A stretch of 64,000 nucleotides of DNA, from contig NZ_LWLE01000036.1 in assembly GCF_001905125.1 (NCBI RefSeq), forward strand, positions 111,330 to 175,329, read 5' to 3'. This document shows positions 23,469 through 32,028 of the stretch, in pieces. The position numbers were made by a program, and so were the translations under genes. This DNA is from Streptomyces sp. TSRI0281 (GTDB taxonomy: Bacteria > Actinomycetota > Actinomycetes > Streptomycetales > Streptomycetaceae). The stretch's first letter is position 1. The number at the start of each line of letters is the position of its first letter. Under the pieces are notes generated by a model. The model saw only the letters and a program-made list of their open reading frames with translations. It was not told the origin of the DNA and made no database searches.

Positions 23469-24296
23469 GTGACCCACGCACGGCAGCACACCCCGCACAC
23501 GCCCATCCAGGTCATCGCCCACCGCGGGGCCTCCGACGATGCCCCCGAGCACACCCTGGCCGCGTACCGGAAAGCGATCGAGGACGGCGCCGACGCCCTG
23601 GAGTGCGATGTCCGGCTCACCGCGGACGGAGAGCTCGTCTGCGTGCACGACCGCCGGGTGAACCGCACGTCCAACGGCCGCGGCGCCGTCTCCGCCCTGG
23701 AGCTCGCCGACCTCGCCGCTCTCGACTTCGGTTCCTGGAAGGACCGCGAGGAGTCACCGGACTGGGATCCGGTGCCGGGCGAGCTCACCTCCGTACTCAC
23801 CCTCGAACGCCTTCTGGAGCTGGTCACCGAGACCCGGGCGGCCGGACGGCCGCTGCAGCTGGCCATCGAGACCAAGCACCCCACCCGCTGGGCCGGGCAG
23901 GTCGAGGAGCGGCTCCTCCAACTGCTCAAGCGCTTCGGCCTGGACGCACCTGCGGCCGAGGGCCCCTCGCCGGTACGCATCATGAGCTTCTCCGCGCGCT
24001 CGCTGCACCGTGTGCAGGCCGCCTCGCCCACCCTGCCCACCGTCTATCTGATGCAGTTCGTCTCCCCGCGGCTGCGCGACGGACGGCTGCCCGCCGGGGC
24101 GCGGATCGCCGGACCCGGGATGCGGATCGTACGCAGCCACCCCGGCTACATCGAACGGCTCCACCGCGCGGGACACCGGGTTCACGTCTGGACCGTGAAC
24201 GAACCGGCGGATGTCGAGCTCTGCGCGCGCCTCGGCGTGGAGGCAATCATTACAAATCGCCCGAAACAGGTCCTGTCTCAACTGGGCCGTCTTTAA
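23469..24296 (+). CDS. glycerophosphodiester phosphodiesterase
   Basis: A 275-residue GDPD-family TIM barrel. The metal and catalytic set is intact: His18 in IAHRGASDDAPEHTL with Glu27, then Glu45 and Asp47 in ALECDVRLT, and His60 in LVCVHD. The C-terminal HVWTVNEPADVELCARLGVEAIITNRP is also diagnostic. It hydrolyses glycerophosphodiesters to glycerol-3-phosphate and an alcohol. No signal peptide is visible, so it is probably cytoplasmic. GTG start at 23469. It is followed 140 bases later by an ATP-binding protein gene on the same strand. Confidence 0.92.
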   Translation: MTHARQHTPHTPIQVIAHRGASDDAPEHTLAAYRKAIEDGADALECDVRLTADGELVCVHDRRVNRTSNGRGAVSALELADLAALDFGSWKDREESPDWDPVPGELTSVLTLERLLELVTETRAAGRPLQLAIETKHPTRWAGQVEERLLQLLKRFGLDAPAAEGPSPVRIMSFSARSLHRVQAASPTLPTVYLMQFVSPRLRDGRLPAGARIAGPGMRIVRSHPGYIERLHRAGHRVHVWTVNEPADVELCARLGVEAIITNRPKQVLSQLGRL

Positions 24297-24436
24297 GATC
24301 AGTTACAGGGCGTGCACCGGCGCACTCGTTGCGTGCCCGATCGTCACGAGTGCGTCACCGGTAATGCTGTGGCCGGTTTCCGGTCCGGTCACTCGGGGCA
24401 TCCAATCCGTGGCGTGGGGCAAAGGAGGTCTCGGGG

Positions 24437-24979
24437 GTGGCGTTTGTGGTGGCACAAGAAGTGCCCACGTCGTCGAGCATGGCCGTTCCCCATGGCCCTG
24501 CCGGCGTGGGACAGGCAAGACATCGGATGCGCGAGCAGTTGCGCGGCAACGGGGTCTCCGATTCGGTCCTCGACGACGCGGTTCTGATCCTTTCCGAACT
24601 TCTCAGCAATGCGTATCGGCACGGCAGACCGCTGGGGCGGCAGGCGGACGTCGGTGACGGCGACATCCGTGCCGCGTGGCGTGTGGACAGAAAGGGCGGG
24701 CTGACCGTCGAGGTCACGGACGGGGGCGGACCGACCCGTCCGATTCCGGCCACCCCTTCGGTGACGGCACGGGGCGGCCGGGGGCTCAACATCATCAGCG
24801 CCCTTGCCCAGGAATGGGGCGTACGGGACGACTCCTCGGGCGAGGTCACCGTCTGGGCGCTGGTCGCCTCCAAGGTCTCCTCCAAGGTTTCCGCCAAGCA
24901 GCACCGGCTCAGCGGGCTCGGAGGACTGGCCGGATTCGACGGCCTGGACTTCGCGGACGCCTTCGACGACGCGAGCTGA
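24437..24979 (+). CDS. anti-sigma-type ATP-binding protein (HATPase_c)
   Basis: A 180-residue single-domain GHKL ATPase of the RsbW/SpoIIAB-like group numerous in Streptomyces. The N-box ELLSNAYRHG is near residues 54-63, G1 reads VEVTDGGGP, and GGRGLNIISALAQEWGV gives the G2 region. Such proteins bind or phosphorylate anti-sigma antagonists or sit in other partner-switching modules. The C-terminus adds an Ala/Ser/Gly tail with two SGLGGLAGFDGLDF-type segments. GTG start with GGAGGT nine bases upstream. A 14-bp tandem repeat array separates it from the next gene. Confidence 0.82.
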   Translation: MAFVVAQEVPTSSSMAVPHGPAGVGQARHRMREQLRGNGVSDSVLDDAVLILSELLSNAYRHGRPLGRQADVGDGDIRAAWRVDRKGGLTVEVTDGGGPTRPIPATPSVTARGGRGLNIISALAQEWGVRDDSSGEVTVWALVASKVSSKVSAKQHRLSGLGGLAGFDGLDFADAFDDAS

Positions 24980-25006
24980 ACCCGGCCGGGCAATCCCCTC
25001 GGTCGT

Positions 25007-25132
25007 CGCTCCGTGGTGGTTGCCCCGCGGTTGTTGCCCCACGGTTGTTGCTCCGCGGTGGTTGCCCCTGCGGTTGTTGCCCCGCGGTCGTTGCCCCGCG
25101 GTCGTTGCCCCACGGTGGTTGCCCGCGGTCGT
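25007..25132. repeat. nine tandem 14-bp repeats
   Basis: Nine head-to-tail copies of TGCCCCGCGGTTGT with one-base changes; one copy is 15 bases and one 13. They fill most of the 24980-25286 gap. The period does not preserve a reading frame, so the array is non-coding; the other part of the gap holds only the promoter of the DUF5926 gene. Confidence 0.85.
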
Positions 25133-25286
25133 CGCGCCGCTCGTTCCGGCGCGGTCGCGGCAGACTTTCCGGCAGTGCTTCCCGCCCCCTCGCGGCAGTC
25201 GTCCAGGCGGGTGTGCCCCTGGGGGTCGGCGCGTGCGGCTAGGCTCGCGCCGAGACCGCACTGTCGCAATCGGGAGAATGCCCAGC

Positions 25287-26252
25287 ATGGCCAAGAAGCG
25301 CCCTCAGACCAAGGCCGGGAAGCAGCAGCTCAAGGACGGTGAGATCCCGGTGGTCGGGGCCCGTGAGCCCTGCCCGTGCGGTTCGGGCCGCCGTTACAAG
25401 GCGTGTCACGGACGCGCCGCCGCCCACGCCGTGACCGAGCTCGTCCACCGCCCCTTCGAGGGCCTGGCCGGTGAGTGCGACTGGGTGTCCCTGCGCGAGC
25501 TGGTGCCCGCCGCCACCGCCGAACTGACGCTGAAGGGCGGGCTGCCCGAAGGTGTGCCGTCCGTGACGCTCGCGACCGTCCTGCCGATGGCCTGGCCCGC
25601 CCTGCGCCGCGACGACGGCACCGTTCTGCTCGCCCTGCAGAACGACACCTCCTCCGGGGACCTCAGCCGGGACCTCGCGGACACCCTGCAGCGGGCGCTG
25701 GAGACCGAGCCGGGTTCGCCGGTCGCCGCCCGCCGGGTGCCGGCCGACGGGCCGCGGCTCCAGGATCTGCTCGACCCGGACGCCGCGTTCGAACCGGTCG
25801 TCCACTCCGGATTCGAGTTCTGGGTACCCGACGCGGAGAACGCCACCCCCGAGGTGTCCGCCTCCCTGGAGCGCGCCAACGCCGCCGCGATCCCCACCAC
25901 CCTGCTCTCCGGCGTCGATGCCGCGTACTGGTGCGAGACCCCGGAGAAGAACCACCTGCGCTGGGTCATGCCGCACCCCGAGGAGCAGCTTCTCGACGCC
26001 CTCGCCCGGCTGCACGCCGCGGGCACCTCCTCGCTCGGCGAAGGAACCAGGCTGGTCGGGTCGTTCCGGGCGCACGGGCTGATGGTCCCGGTCTGGGACC
26101 TGCCGAGCTCGATGGGCGCCGAGGCGTGCGAGAAGCCCGCGGTGGAGTTCGCCGAACGGCTGGCGGTGGCACTCGCGTCGGACGCCCCCCTCACCGCCGA
26201 GGAGCGCCGGGCGCGGGGCGGGCTCACCAACCGCCAAGTGACGCTCAGCTGA
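25287..26252 (+). CDS. DUF5926 family protein with N-terminal SEC-C motif
   Basis: A 321-residue protein. A basic start, MAKKRPQTKAGKQQLKDGE, leads to a SEC-C-type zinc motif PCPCGSGRRYKACHG at about residues 32-46. The remainder matches the actinobacterial DUF5926 family (ECDWVSLRELVPAATAELTL, WVPDAENATPEVSASLERAN, LTAEERRARGGLTNRQVTL). SEC-C motifs bind Zn and often mediate ribosome or SecB contacts; no function is known for the family. The ATG at 25287 has GGGAGA ten bases upstream; the ATG three codons earlier would be too close. Confidence 0.85.
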   Translation: MAKKRPQTKAGKQQLKDGEIPVVGAREPCPCGSGRRYKACHGRAAAHAVTELVHRPFEGLAGECDWVSLRELVPAATAELTLKGGLPEGVPSVTLATVLPMAWPALRRDDGTVLLALQNDTSSGDLSRDLADTLQRALETEPGSPVAARRVPADGPRLQDLLDPDAAFEPVVHSGFEFWVPDAENATPEVSASLERANAAAIPTTLLSGVDAAYWCETPEKNHLRWVMPHPEEQLLDALARLHAAGTSSLGEGTRLVGSFRAHGLMVPVWDLPSSMGAEACEKPAVEFAERLAVALASDAPLTAEERRARGGLTNRQVTLS

Positions 26253-26376
26253 CAGTGACGACACCTGTGGGCATCTGGTGACTCGCGTCACAACTCCCCG
26301 TACTCACAGGTAAATCCCTGTCCGAATAGGCGAGATCGAATTTGCGAACGGCAGATCTCTTGTTACCGTTCTAAAA

Positions 26377-26416
26377 GCCCGGTCGCTGGTGCATCCCCCG
26401 TCGCCAGCGATCGGGC
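26377..26416 (+). promoter_or_regulatory. 13-bp hairpin with conserved-looking loop downstream of DUF5926
   Basis: Stem 26377-26389 with 26404-26416 (one G-U pair) around a 14-base loop TGCATCCCCCGTCG. Upstream lies TTGTTACCGTTCTAAAA, which could be a promoter -10 region. I recall very similar leaders upstream of Streptomyces cell-wall hydrolase genes, but no such gene follows here. A terminator for DUF5926 is the simpler alternative. Confidence 0.45.
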
Positions 26417-26752
26417 GTCCTCATTTCCGGGTGCGTTCCGGATACGTCGCACGTACGGCACCCTCGTACGCGGCGCCCGTCGCAGAGCCGGGACCGGCCG
26501 TTCGGCCCCGTCCCCAGGTCGCGGGAACGCCGCCTCTCCCCCATCAATCCGATGCGTGGGACAGCAGATTCGACCCGAAGCGCAGCAGCGGCGGAGCCCC
26601 GCCCCCGGACCACACCCGTCGCGTCCCGCCCGTCACACCCGTCGCGTCGCGGCAATGCGTCCACGTCCCGCGCCCGCGCCCACGTCACATGTCCGGGCCG
26701 GGGGCATCCGCGTCGCGGTGACGCGCCCCTCGCGCCGGTGCTGTCCGTGGTG

Positions 26753-27061
26753 ATGGAGCGTTCGAATTCGGACAATGGTCGGGGGCCGGAACTCCTATTC
26801 GGCACTGCCGAAGAAGAGGCATCGGAGGGTACGTCGGAAAGGTCACCGGAAGGGTCGTCAGAAAGCCTGCCGCCAGCAGATTTTGCCACTGGGGCAGGGG
26901 ATTCCGTATCTTCCGATACCGGTTCCGGACCGCCCGGCTTCCCTGTGGAAGCGTCCGTGGAACCGCCCGGGGGAAGCAGTCCGGCGACGACCACCGGAGC
27001 CGTGGGCCCGATCATGCGGATTCCCGCCGGCTCCATCTGGCGACTGCCCGGGAATTCCTGA
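26753..27061 (+). CDS. possible small acidic ORF (doubtful)
   Basis: The 918-base gap 26253-27170 contains one plus-strand frame of about 102 codons from an ATG at 26753 (MERSNSDNGRG start, Ser/Glu/Gly/Pro-rich, ending RIPAGSIWRLPGNS). It is acidic and without membrane segments. Third-position G+C is lower than in the neighbouring genes, no good ribosome site precedes it, and the antisense frame is also open. It may be a decayed gene. I recognise no family, and nothing else in the gap looks coding. Confidence 0.25.
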   Translation: MERSNSDNGRGPELLFGTAEEEASEGTSERSPEGSSESLPPADFATGAGDSVSSDTGSGPPGFPVEASVEPPGGSSPATTTGAVGPIMRIPAGSIWRLPGNS

Positions 27062-27170
27062 CGGTGAGCCGAAGATATCGGCGGAATTCTCCACGCCGGG
27101 ACGCCGGGCACCCATGCACCGCAGATCCCGGGCGGCGCACACCCGTACGAGTGGGCCGCCCGAATCCGCG

Positions 27171-27848
27171 TCAGTACGCGAGTCTGCTGCCGCCGTCGGG
27201 TGCGCCGGTGCTCGCCTCGACCAGCGCGTCCAGGACCGCCTCCACATCCGGCAGCCAGGGTGCCGCGGACCCGGGGCCCGGAACCCGTTCCCAGTGCGCC
27301 TGTCCCGTACCGGCCTCGGACGGCGGCAGGAGGAGATAGCCGCCCTCGCCGTGGAACCGCAGCGAACTGGGCACCCAGTCCTTGGCGTGCAGCAGCTCTC
27401 CGAGCCGTTCCAGGGTGTACGGGGCCACCAGCAGCGACCACCGCGTCGGCGTCGCCACCACGGGCCCCAGGCGCAGGCCCAGGCGGTCGAGGGCGGTCAG
27501 CGCGCTCGCGCCGGCCACGGCGGGCAGGCTCACCGCGCAGGGTGCGCGGCCTCCGGTGGCGAGCAGGACAGGAGCGGTGGGGCGGTTGGCCCACCACCAG
27601 CGCACCATGCGCTCGTCGGTGGTGGCCGCCAGGAGTCCGGGATCGAAGGGGTGTGCGCCGGGTACGGCGCACTCGGGGTCGGGGCAGGCGCAGCCGCGAT
27701 CGCCGCGCGGACCGGCCGCCGCAGAGCCGACTCCGGGGAGCACGGGCCACTGCCATGCCGTGGCACAGGTCAGCGCCGCGTCGAGCTGGGCAGGGCCTCC
27801 CTTGCGCCGGAGCCGGAGCCTGCGTCGCCTTCCGAGGATCTCGCGCAT
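27171..27848 (-). CDS. degenerate bifunctional primase/polymerase-like protein
   Basis: A 225-residue protein that aligns by eye with the Prim-Pol N-domain. After MREILGRRRRLRLRRKGG and an alanine-rich helix (AALTCATAWQWPVLPG) comes a zinc-knuckle-like CACPDPECAVPGAHPFDPGLL, then WWANRPTAPVLLATGG. At the AEP metal motif the sequence reads PCAVSLPAVAG, and at the third motif TPTRWSLLVAP, so the DxD and the His of the active enzyme at 16679-17563 are absent. It is probably not a polymerase; a structural or regulatory role is likely. The ATG at 27848 has AAAGGA ten bases upstream. Divergent from the SpoIIE-like phosphatase gene. Confidence 0.72.
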   Translation of the reverse strand: MREILGRRRRLRLRRKGGPAQLDAALTCATAWQWPVLPGVGSAAAGPRGDRGCACPDPECAVPGAHPFDPGLLAATTDERMVRWWWANRPTAPVLLATGGRAPCAVSLPAVAGASALTALDRLGLRLGPVVATPTRWSLLVAPYTLERLGELLHAKDWVPSSLRFHGEGGYLLLPPSEAGTGQAHWERVPGPGSAAPWLPDVEAVLDALVEASTGAPDGGSRLAY

Positions 27849-27980
27849 GAGCGCTCGTTCCTTTCCGTTGAACGCCGAGGTCCACATCGCACCACGCGGG
27901 CGTTACCGCACGTGTGCGTCTCTTCGCTGTGCGTACATGCTCAACAGTTCTGCGGTACGGGCAAGCCGTCGGTACCGAGC

Positions 27981-28080
27981 GTGAGCCGAGCCGAGCAGAG
28001 TGGAGCCGATTTGAGTGGAACCGAGCAGGGTCGAACTGAGCGGAGTCGAACTGGCCTGGCGGAGTCGAACCGGCCGAGCC
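27981..28080. repeat. degenerate GAGC/GAGTCGAAC repeats in a divergent promoter region
   Basis: Within the 27849-28404 gap, short units such as GCCGAGCAG, GAGTGGA and GGAGTCGAAC recur with periods of roughly 15-25 bases. The array is imperfect and non-coding. Downstream of it, 28340-28400 is AT-rich (GCATTTTTTGGCCAAGTTAAG) and is the probable promoter of the phosphatase gene. Confidence 0.45.
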
Positions 28081-28404
28081 GGATCGAGGCCGGCCACATC
28101 ATGGCGAGGGTGGCACGCGCCTCGCGCGAGCCGTCCCTGGTGCAAACCCCGCCACTCGGGGGCGGAGGTGTAACCGTCACGGATAAGGACGTCCGGGCCC
28201 GCTGCCAGGTTCCGGGGCTGATCACAACTGCCCCTGCTCATCATCGATTACGTACCCAGCATGCCCGGAATGACGCTCCCCCTGGGACTTCGTCCCGAGG
28301 GCACCCCCTGTCGAGCACGACCAGTCGACCGCAAATAGCTGCCATAGGGTGCATTTTTTGGCCAAGTTAAGAATCACTTGGACACCACGATTCCCGTGGG
28401 GACA

Positions 28405-29892
28405 ATGCTGGACATCAGCTTACTTGTGCGTGTACATGTGGATGCCTTGATAGCGGCGCAGAATGACTTGGGGGTTTGCGATGCTATTCGACGAATCGCA
28501 CCAGTCGGAAAGCTGGCTGCCATGAGCTCCCTACACCTGCCGAAAGTGGCTGGAATCGATCCCACAGTTCCGGTTTCAACGCACACTGCCGCACCTCTGA
28601 CGGAAGTGCCGGCCGCCCCCGGAGCCTTCATCCAAGACCGTCTGGCGAGCTGGGTCTCGGATCTCACCACGCTCCACGAGCTCACCGAGCGCCTGGCCGG
28701 AACCCACACCCTCGACGACGCCCTGCACGAGCTGCTGCGGGCCGGAGCCGCCCTGGTCGGCGCCCGTCGTGGACTTCTCGTACTGGAGCCCGCGGACGGT
28801 GGCGGACCGTCCACCACCATCGGCCTCGGGCTCGTCCACGCCGAACTCGGCAGCATCGAGACCGTGCCGCGCAGCGTCACCTCCTACGGCCGGATCCTCG
28901 ACGGGCTCCCGGACGCCGAAGGTCCGCTCACCCACCGCGATCTGCTCGGCGACAAGGGCCTCGACCCCCGCCACCGCGAGGTGGCCGCCCGGCTCGGCTA
29001 CGCCGCCAGCTACGCGCTGCCGCTCGCCGCCGGGACGGCCGGCCGTCTCGGCGCGGCCGTCTGGCTGTACGACGAACCCGCCGAACCCCTGGAGCGTCAG
29101 CGGCACCTCGTCGGCCTGTACAGCCGTTACGCCTCCGAGCACCTGGCCCGGCTGCTCGAACTGGAGCGGGCCAGGACCGAGGCCGCGATCCTCGCCGAGG
29201 AGCTGCTGCCCACCCGGCTGCCCCACGTCCCCGGCGTCCGGCTGGCCGCACGCCGCCTGGCCGCGGCCGGGGGCGGCGGCGACTGGTACGACGCCCTGCC
29301 GCTGCCGGACAACGCGCTCGGCCTCGCCGTCGGCTCCGCAGGCGGGTCGGGACCGGGCGCCCTGGCCGCCATGGGCCGGCTCCGGGCCGGTCTGCGGGCG
29401 TACGCCGTGATGGAGGGCGAGGACCCCGTCGCCGTACTCTCCGATCTCGAACTGCTGATCCGGCTGACCGAACCGGCCAGAACCGCGACCGCGCTCTTCG
29501 CGTACTGCGAACCCGCGGCCCGCAGGATCGTGCTGTCCGGGGCCGGACACTCACCGCCCCTGGTCACCGGCGAGCGGCGCACCGAGTTCGTGGAGACGAC
29601 CCTGTCCGCTCCGCTGGGCATGCTCGCCTGCTGGGAGGCGCCGAGCGTGGAGTTCACCCCCGAACCCGGCGAGACGGTGCTGTTCTACACGGACGGGCTG
29701 TTGCGCCGCACCGGCGACTCGATGGACCGGGCCTTCGCCCGGCTGCACTCCGCTGCCGCCGGGGTGCCCAGGGCCGCCCGCCACGACCCCGCCGCCGTCG
29801 CCGACCACGTCCTGGGGACGATGCTGCCCGACGGTCCCGACCGGAGCGACAGCACCGAGGACGTGGTCGTGCTGGCCACGTACTTCGAGTGA
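28405..29892 (+). CDS. GAF plus SpoIIE-type PP2C phosphatase-like protein, metal site partly lost
   Basis: A 495-residue protein. A GAF-type sensor occupies about residues 85-250 (DLTTLHELTERLAGTHTLDDALHELL, RRGLLVLEPADG, GYAASYALPLAAG). A SpoIIE/RsbU-type PP2C domain follows (GGGGDWYDALPL at 289-300, FYTDGL, STEDVVVLATYFE). Asp293 is present, but the second metal motif, normally GDVxGxG, reads VGSAGGSG with Ser311 in place of Asp, so activity is doubtful. Such phosphatases normally dephosphorylate anti-sigma antagonists; anti-sigma-type ATPases lie at 24437-24979 and 31558-32028. Start uncertain: ATG at 28405 or the in-frame TTG at 28378. Confidence 0.8.
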   Translation: MLDISLLVRVHVDALIAAQNDLGVCDAIRRIAPVGKLAAMSSLHLPKVAGIDPTVPVSTHTAAPLTEVPAAPGAFIQDRLASWVSDLTTLHELTERLAGTHTLDDALHELLRAGAALVGARRGLLVLEPADGGGPSTTIGLGLVHAELGSIETVPRSVTSYGRILDGLPDAEGPLTHRDLLGDKGLDPRHREVAARLGYAASYALPLAAGTAGRLGAAVWLYDEPAEPLERQRHLVGLYSRYASEHLARLLELERARTEAAILAEELLPTRLPHVPGVRLAARRLAAAGGGGDWYDALPLPDNALGLAVGSAGGSGPGALAAMGRLRAGLRAYAVMEGEDPVAVLSDLELLIRLTEPARTATALFAYCEPAARRIVLSGAGHSPPLVTGERRTEFVETTLSAPLGMLACWEAPSVEFTPEPGETVLFYTDGLLRRTGDSMDRAFARLHSAAAGVPRAARHDPAAVADHVLGTMLPDGPDRSDSTEDVVVLATYFE

Positions 29893-30048
29893 CGGCGACG
29901 GCCGCCGACAGCCCGGAGTCCCCGCCGCTCACCCCATCGCCGCCCCTCCGCGGGCGTCGGAGGTGTAACAGGTCCTTCTGCCCTGGGCCCCCTTCCGTAC
30001 ACCCGTACGATGGAGGCGGTCCAGTGTCGTATCAAGGAGAGACAAATC

Positions 30049-31521
30049 GTGTCTGAGGAGCTCACCCCGGAGAACCCGGAGCCGGAGACCGAAGAAGCAG
30101 AGCCGATCAAGCAGCGGAAGAACGGCCTGTACCCGGGCGTCTCCGACGAGCTTGCCGAGAGCATGAAGTCGGGCTGGGCCGACACCGAGCTGCACGGCCT
30201 CGAACCGATCGCCCAGGCGGAGCACACCGCCGCCCGCCGCGCCGCACTCTCCGCGCGCTTCCCCGGCGAGCGCCTGGTCATTCCCGCGGGCAACATCAGG
30301 ACCCGCTCCAACGACACCGAGTACGCCTTCCGTGCCTCCACCGAGTACGCGTACCTCACCGGCGACCAGACGCACGACGGCGTGCTCGTCCTGGAACCGA
30401 CGGGCGCGACGGGTCACGACGCGACGGTCTACCTCCTGCCGCGCTCCCATCGCGAGAACGGCGAGTTCTGGCTCGACGGCCAGGGCGAGCTGTGGGTGGG
30501 CCGCCGCCACTCCCTGACCGAGGCCGAGCAGCTGCTGGGCATCCCGGCGAAGGACGTCCGCGAGGTGGCGGCCGCACTGACCGGGGCCACCGGCCCGGTC
30601 CGCAACGTCCGGGGCCACGACGCGGGCATCGAGGCCGCCCTGACCGACAAGGTCACCGCGGAGCGCGACGAGGAGCTGCGCGTCTACCTCTCCGAGGCCC
30701 GTCTGGTGAAGGACGCCTTCGAGGTCTCCGAACTCCAGAAGGCCTGCGACGCCACGGCGCGCGGCTTCGAGGACGTCGTCAGGATCCTCGACAAGGCCGA
30801 GGCGACCAGCGAGCGCTACATCGAGGGCACCTTCTTCCTGCGCGCCCGCATCGAGGGCAACGACATCGGCTACGGCTCGATCTGCGCGGCGGGCCCGAAC
30901 GCCACCACGCTGCACTGGGTCCGCAACGACGGCGCCGTCCGCGCGGGCGAGCTGCTGCTCCTGGACGCCGGGGTGGAGACCAATGACCTCTACACCGCCG
31001 ATGTGACGCGGACGCTGCCGATCAACGGCACCTTCACGCCGCTCCAGCGCAAGATCTACGACGCCGTGTACGAGGCGCAGGAAGCGGGCATCGCGGCCGT
31101 CAAGCCCGGTGCCGACTTCCGCGACTTCCACGACGCCTCGCAGCGCGTGCTCGCCGAGAAGCTCGTCGAGTGGGGTCTGCTCGGCGATCTGTCCGTGGAC
31201 AAGGTCCTGGAGCTGGGCCTCCAGCGCCGCTGGACCCTGCACGGCACCGGCCACATGCTCGGTATGGACGTCCACGACTGCGCCGCCGCGCGCACCGATT
31301 CGTACGTCAACGGCACCCTGGAGCCGGGCGTCTGCCTGACCGTGGAGCCCGGACTGTACTTCCAGGCCGACGACCTGACGGTGCCCGAGGAATACCGCGG
31401 CATCGGCGTCCGGATCGAGGACGACATCCTCGTCACGGAGGACGGCAACCGGAACCTGTCCGACAAGCTGCCGCGCCGGGCCGACGAGATCGAGGCGTGG
31501 ATGGCTCAGCTGAAGAGCTGA
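30049..31521 (+). CDS. Xaa-Pro aminopeptidase (M24B, aminopeptidase P)
   Basis: A 490-residue aminopeptidase P. An N-terminal non-catalytic domain (FPGERLVIPAGNIRTRSNDTEYAFR, EYAYLTGDQTHDGVLVLEP) precedes the pita-bread domain. The five metal ligands are visible in order: two Asp in LLLDAGVETNDLYTADVTRTLP, His in HGTGHMLGMDVHD, Glu in LTVEPGLYF and Glu in GIGVRIEDDILV. It removes N-terminal residues preceding proline in the cytoplasm. GTG start with AAGGAG nine bases upstream; the first ~25 residues are Glu/Pro-rich. It converges with the ATPase gene at 31558, with only 36 bases between them. Confidence 0.93.
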   Translation: MSEELTPENPEPETEEAEPIKQRKNGLYPGVSDELAESMKSGWADTELHGLEPIAQAEHTAARRAALSARFPGERLVIPAGNIRTRSNDTEYAFRASTEYAYLTGDQTHDGVLVLEPTGATGHDATVYLLPRSHRENGEFWLDGQGELWVGRRHSLTEAEQLLGIPAKDVREVAAALTGATGPVRNVRGHDAGIEAALTDKVTAERDEELRVYLSEARLVKDAFEVSELQKACDATARGFEDVVRILDKAEATSERYIEGTFFLRARIEGNDIGYGSICAAGPNATTLHWVRNDGAVRAGELLLLDAGVETNDLYTADVTRTLPINGTFTPLQRKIYDAVYEAQEAGIAAVKPGADFRDFHDASQRVLAEKLVEWGLLGDLSVDKVLELGLQRRWTLHGTGHMLGMDVHDCAAARTDSYVNGTLEPGVCLTVEPGLYFQADDLTVPEEYRGIGVRIEDDILVTEDGNRNLSDKLPRRADEIEAWMAQLKS

Positions 31522-31543
31522 CCCACCCGCCGGACCGGTAGAC

Positions 31544-31585
31544 GGAGGGCGCGCCGCTCAGGACACCATGAGCAGCGCGCCCTCC
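31544..31585. terminator. inverted repeat between convergent genes
   Basis: GGAGGGCGCGC (31544-31554) pairs perfectly with 31575-31585 across a 20-base loop. It overlaps the 3' end of the minus-strand ATPase gene and may end both transcripts; the loop is large, so confidence is low. Confidence 0.4.
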
Positions 31586-32028
31586 CGCCATTTGAGGACC
31601 TTGTCGAAGCTCACGACCGCGCCCCGGCCCGGACGGTTGCCGAAGTGGACATGGTCGGCGAGCTGTTCGATGAGCCCCAGGCCCCGGCCGCTCTCGGCGG
31701 TGGGCAGGGGTTGTGCGGCAGGGCGAAGCACGCGCCGGGCGGGAAAGCCCGGCCCCGAGTCGGCGACTTCGATACGGCATTTCTCGCCGTCCAGATACGC
31801 CGTGACCCGGTACTGCCCGGAGTCCGTACGGGGCTGCTCGTACCCGGAGTCCTCCCGGCCGCCGCCGTGTTCCACGGCGTTCGCACAGGCTTCGCTGAGC
31901 GCGACCGACAGGTCGTAGGAGATGTCCGGATCAACCCCGGCCGTTTCCATGGTGCCGAGCAGAAAACGACGGGCGAGCGGGACGCTCGCAGCTTCGCGCC
32001 GCAAATGGAGTGACCACCACATGCTCAT
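31558..32028 (-). CDS. anti-sigma-type ATP-binding protein (HATPase_c)
   Basis: A 156-residue GHKL ATPase. REAASVPLARRFLLGTMETAGV leads to the N-box ALSEACANAVEHGG (about 43-56). RIEVADSGPGFP gives G1 and ESGRGLGLIEQLADHVHFG gives G2, closing with RGAVVSFDKVLKW. It belongs to the RsbW-like single-domain kinases abundant in Streptomyces that act in partner-switching regulation. ATG at 32028 with AGGAGG seven bases upstream. It is divergent from the copper-region membrane protein gene. The 32029-32334 intergenic region holds both promoters, with no other feature seen. Confidence 0.85.
   Translation of the reverse strand: MSMWWSLHLRREAASVPLARRFLLGTMETAGVDPDISYDLSVALSEACANAVEHGGGREDSGYEQPRTDSGQYRVTAYLDGEKCRIEVADSGPGFPARRVLRPAAQPLPTAESGRGLGLIEQLADHVHFGNRPGRGAVVSFDKVLKWREGALLMVS

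Noticed and set aside
25007..25132. Tandem array considered as a CRISPR
   Set aside because: Units are 14 bases, contiguous and without unique spacers; no cas gene is present.
26371..27885. 504-codon minus-strand frame covering the 26.4-27.8 kb gap
   Set aside because: It overlaps the primase-polymerase-like gene in another frame, is mostly Arg/Pro/Ser low complexity and has no ribosome site or family resemblance.
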